From the NCBI GenBank assembly GCA_002305505.1, contig DBRC01000005.1, forward strand, positions 33,064 through 55,734: 22,671 nt of DNA. Direction: 5' to 3'. The notes under the pieces are model-generated. The model was not told the DNA's origin. It saw nothing but the letters and a program-made list of their open reading frames with translations, and made no database searches. Below, one piece after another: positions 21,933 through 22,671 of this stretch. How positions within the stretch are numbered: the first letter of the stretch is position 1; each line of letters starts with the position of its first letter. The stretch comes from Prevotella sp. UBA1378. GTDB lineage: Bacteria; Bacteroidota; Bacteroidia; Bacteroidales; Bacteroidaceae. The position numbers and the translations under genes were made by a program.

Positions 21933-22626
21933 CCAATTTGCCCTGCTGGCACTCACCTTCGGCATCTATTTTGCATCGAGAAAACTGCAGCAGAAAACGG
22001 GATGGGTGCTCCTGAACCCGATTCTGATAACAATCGCTGCCATGATCGGCTATCTCAAGGTAACGGGCATCGCATACGAGACCTATCATGAGAGCGGCAA
22101 ACTGATTGAGTTTTGGCTTAAGCCGGCTGTCGTGGCACTCGGCGTGCCGCTATACCAGCAGCTGTCGTCGATAAAGAAACAGTTTGTACCCATACTGATG
22201 TCGCAAATGACGGGCTGCTTGGTAGGTATCGTCAGCGTGGTTGTCACCGCAAAGTTTTTCGGCGCCTCCGATTCCGTTGTTACCTCGCTGGCCAGCAAGT
22301 CGGTAACTACGCCCATTGCCATGGAGGTGACTCAAACGCTGGGCGGCATCCCCTCGCTCACGGCGGCCGTTGTCGTCATCACGGGCCTCATCGGCGCCAT
22401 CCTCGGTTTCAAGATGCTCAACATGGGGCATGTGCACAACCCGATGGCACGCGGACTGTCAATGGGTGCAGCATCGCATGCCTTAGGTGCCTCGGCCGCG
22501 ATGGAGAAAGACGGTTTCGTGGGCGTATACGCCAGTCTCGGACTTACACTTAACGGCATACTCACGGCTCTGCTCGCTCCCTCCATCATCAGTATCATCA
22601 ATATGGCGTATCGGGCGATAATGTAA
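21916..22626 (+). CDS. lrgB: LrgB-family membrane protein
   Basis: The 236-residue product has about seven hydrophobic segments and the LrgB family pattern: WVLLNPILITI near 31-41, LKPAVVALGVPLYQQL (68-83), SLASKSVTTPIAMEVTQTLGG (124-144, in two parts) and ARGLSMGAASHALGASAAM near 178-196, the most conserved stretch. It is the membrane partner of LrgA, encoded just upstream with a 17-base overlap. Substrate or role here (transport of small organic acids, or murein hydrolase control) is unknown. The 45 bases after its stop show no terminator hairpin. Confidence 0.92.
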   Translation: MEMLSNQFALLALTFGIYFASRKLQQKTGWVLLNPILITIAAMIGYLKVTGIAYETYHESGKLIEFWLKPAVVALGVPLYQQLSSIKKQFVPILMSQMTGCLVGIVSVVVTAKFFGASDSVVTSLASKSVTTPIAMEVTQTLGGIPSLTAAVVVITGLIGAILGFKMLNMGHVHNPMARGLSMGAASHALGASAAMEKDGFVGVYASLGLTLNGILTALLAPSIISIINMAYRAIM

Positions 22627-22671
22627 CATCTGCAATTCCCACAACCGCCGTTTTGATTTTTGGCCATTTTT

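Noticed and set aside
1..22671. CRISPR array, insertion sequence, prophage, toxin-antitoxin or restriction genes
   Set aside because: No repeat-spacer pattern, transposase, integrase, or defence-family motif was seen on either strand.

Overview
The window looks like a chromosome segment from a Bacteroidales bacterium (Bacteroides/Phocaeicola-like). Several gene starts are preceded by the Bacteroidota -7 element TAnnTTTG, at two places with a well-spaced TTTG/TTG -33 element. Strong Shine-Dalgarno sequences are mostly absent. Families largely confined to this group occur (DUF4199, DUF6452, DUF6048). Genus is an inference. Genes are very closely packed: no stretch above about 300 bases lacks a gene, and no tRNA, rRNA, IS element or CRISPR array is visible.

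Region 1 (1-8809) is a glycan-assembly block. After the likely 3' end of an upstream gene (1-72), the minus strand carries an SGNH/sialate O-acetylesterase-like lipoprotein and five cytoplasmic glycosyltransferases in one direction (GT4, GT2, GT2, GT4, GT4, from low to high coordinate). They are read from a divergent control region at about 7.0-7.23 kb. On the other side of that region a GT4 gene and a GtrA-family membrane protein run on the plus strand, with stop and start codons sharing one base. No Wzx flippase, Wzy polymerase, initiating sugar-phosphate transferase or nucleotide-sugar enzyme is present, so this is only part of a pathway. By eye the block is more A+T-rich than the rest.

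Region 2 (8873-13291) is a plus-strand operon-like run: DUF4199 membrane protein, a GtrB/DPM-type polyprenyl-phosphate GT2, a DUF6452 lipoprotein, a DUF6048 exported protein, a membrane-anchored ApbE flavin transferase and a Crp/Fnr-type regulator. Junctions are overlaps or short gaps. Most of its products are membrane or envelope proteins.

Region 3 (13378-20894) is a housekeeping block: M3 peptidase (Dcp type), dCMP deaminase, S41 processing protease and 5-formyltetrahydrofolate cyclo-ligase on plus; DUF721/DciA-like protein and RecF on minus, converging on the cyclo-ligase; then a membrane-anchored TPR protein and lumazine synthase RibH on plus, closed by the only clear intrinsic terminator in the window.

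Region 4 (20920-22671) has a DEDDh exonuclease and an overlapping LrgA/LrgB pair with its own promoter. The last 45 bases hold nothing I can identify.

I found no convincing new defence or mobile system. The observations most worth a second look are the mirror-image divergent promoter with an abutting small ORF at 7.0-7.2 kb, the 50-base dual-coded overlap of the DUF6452/DUF6048 pair, the triple in-frame stop repeat after the Crp/Fnr gene, and the split GtrA/GtrB arrangement.
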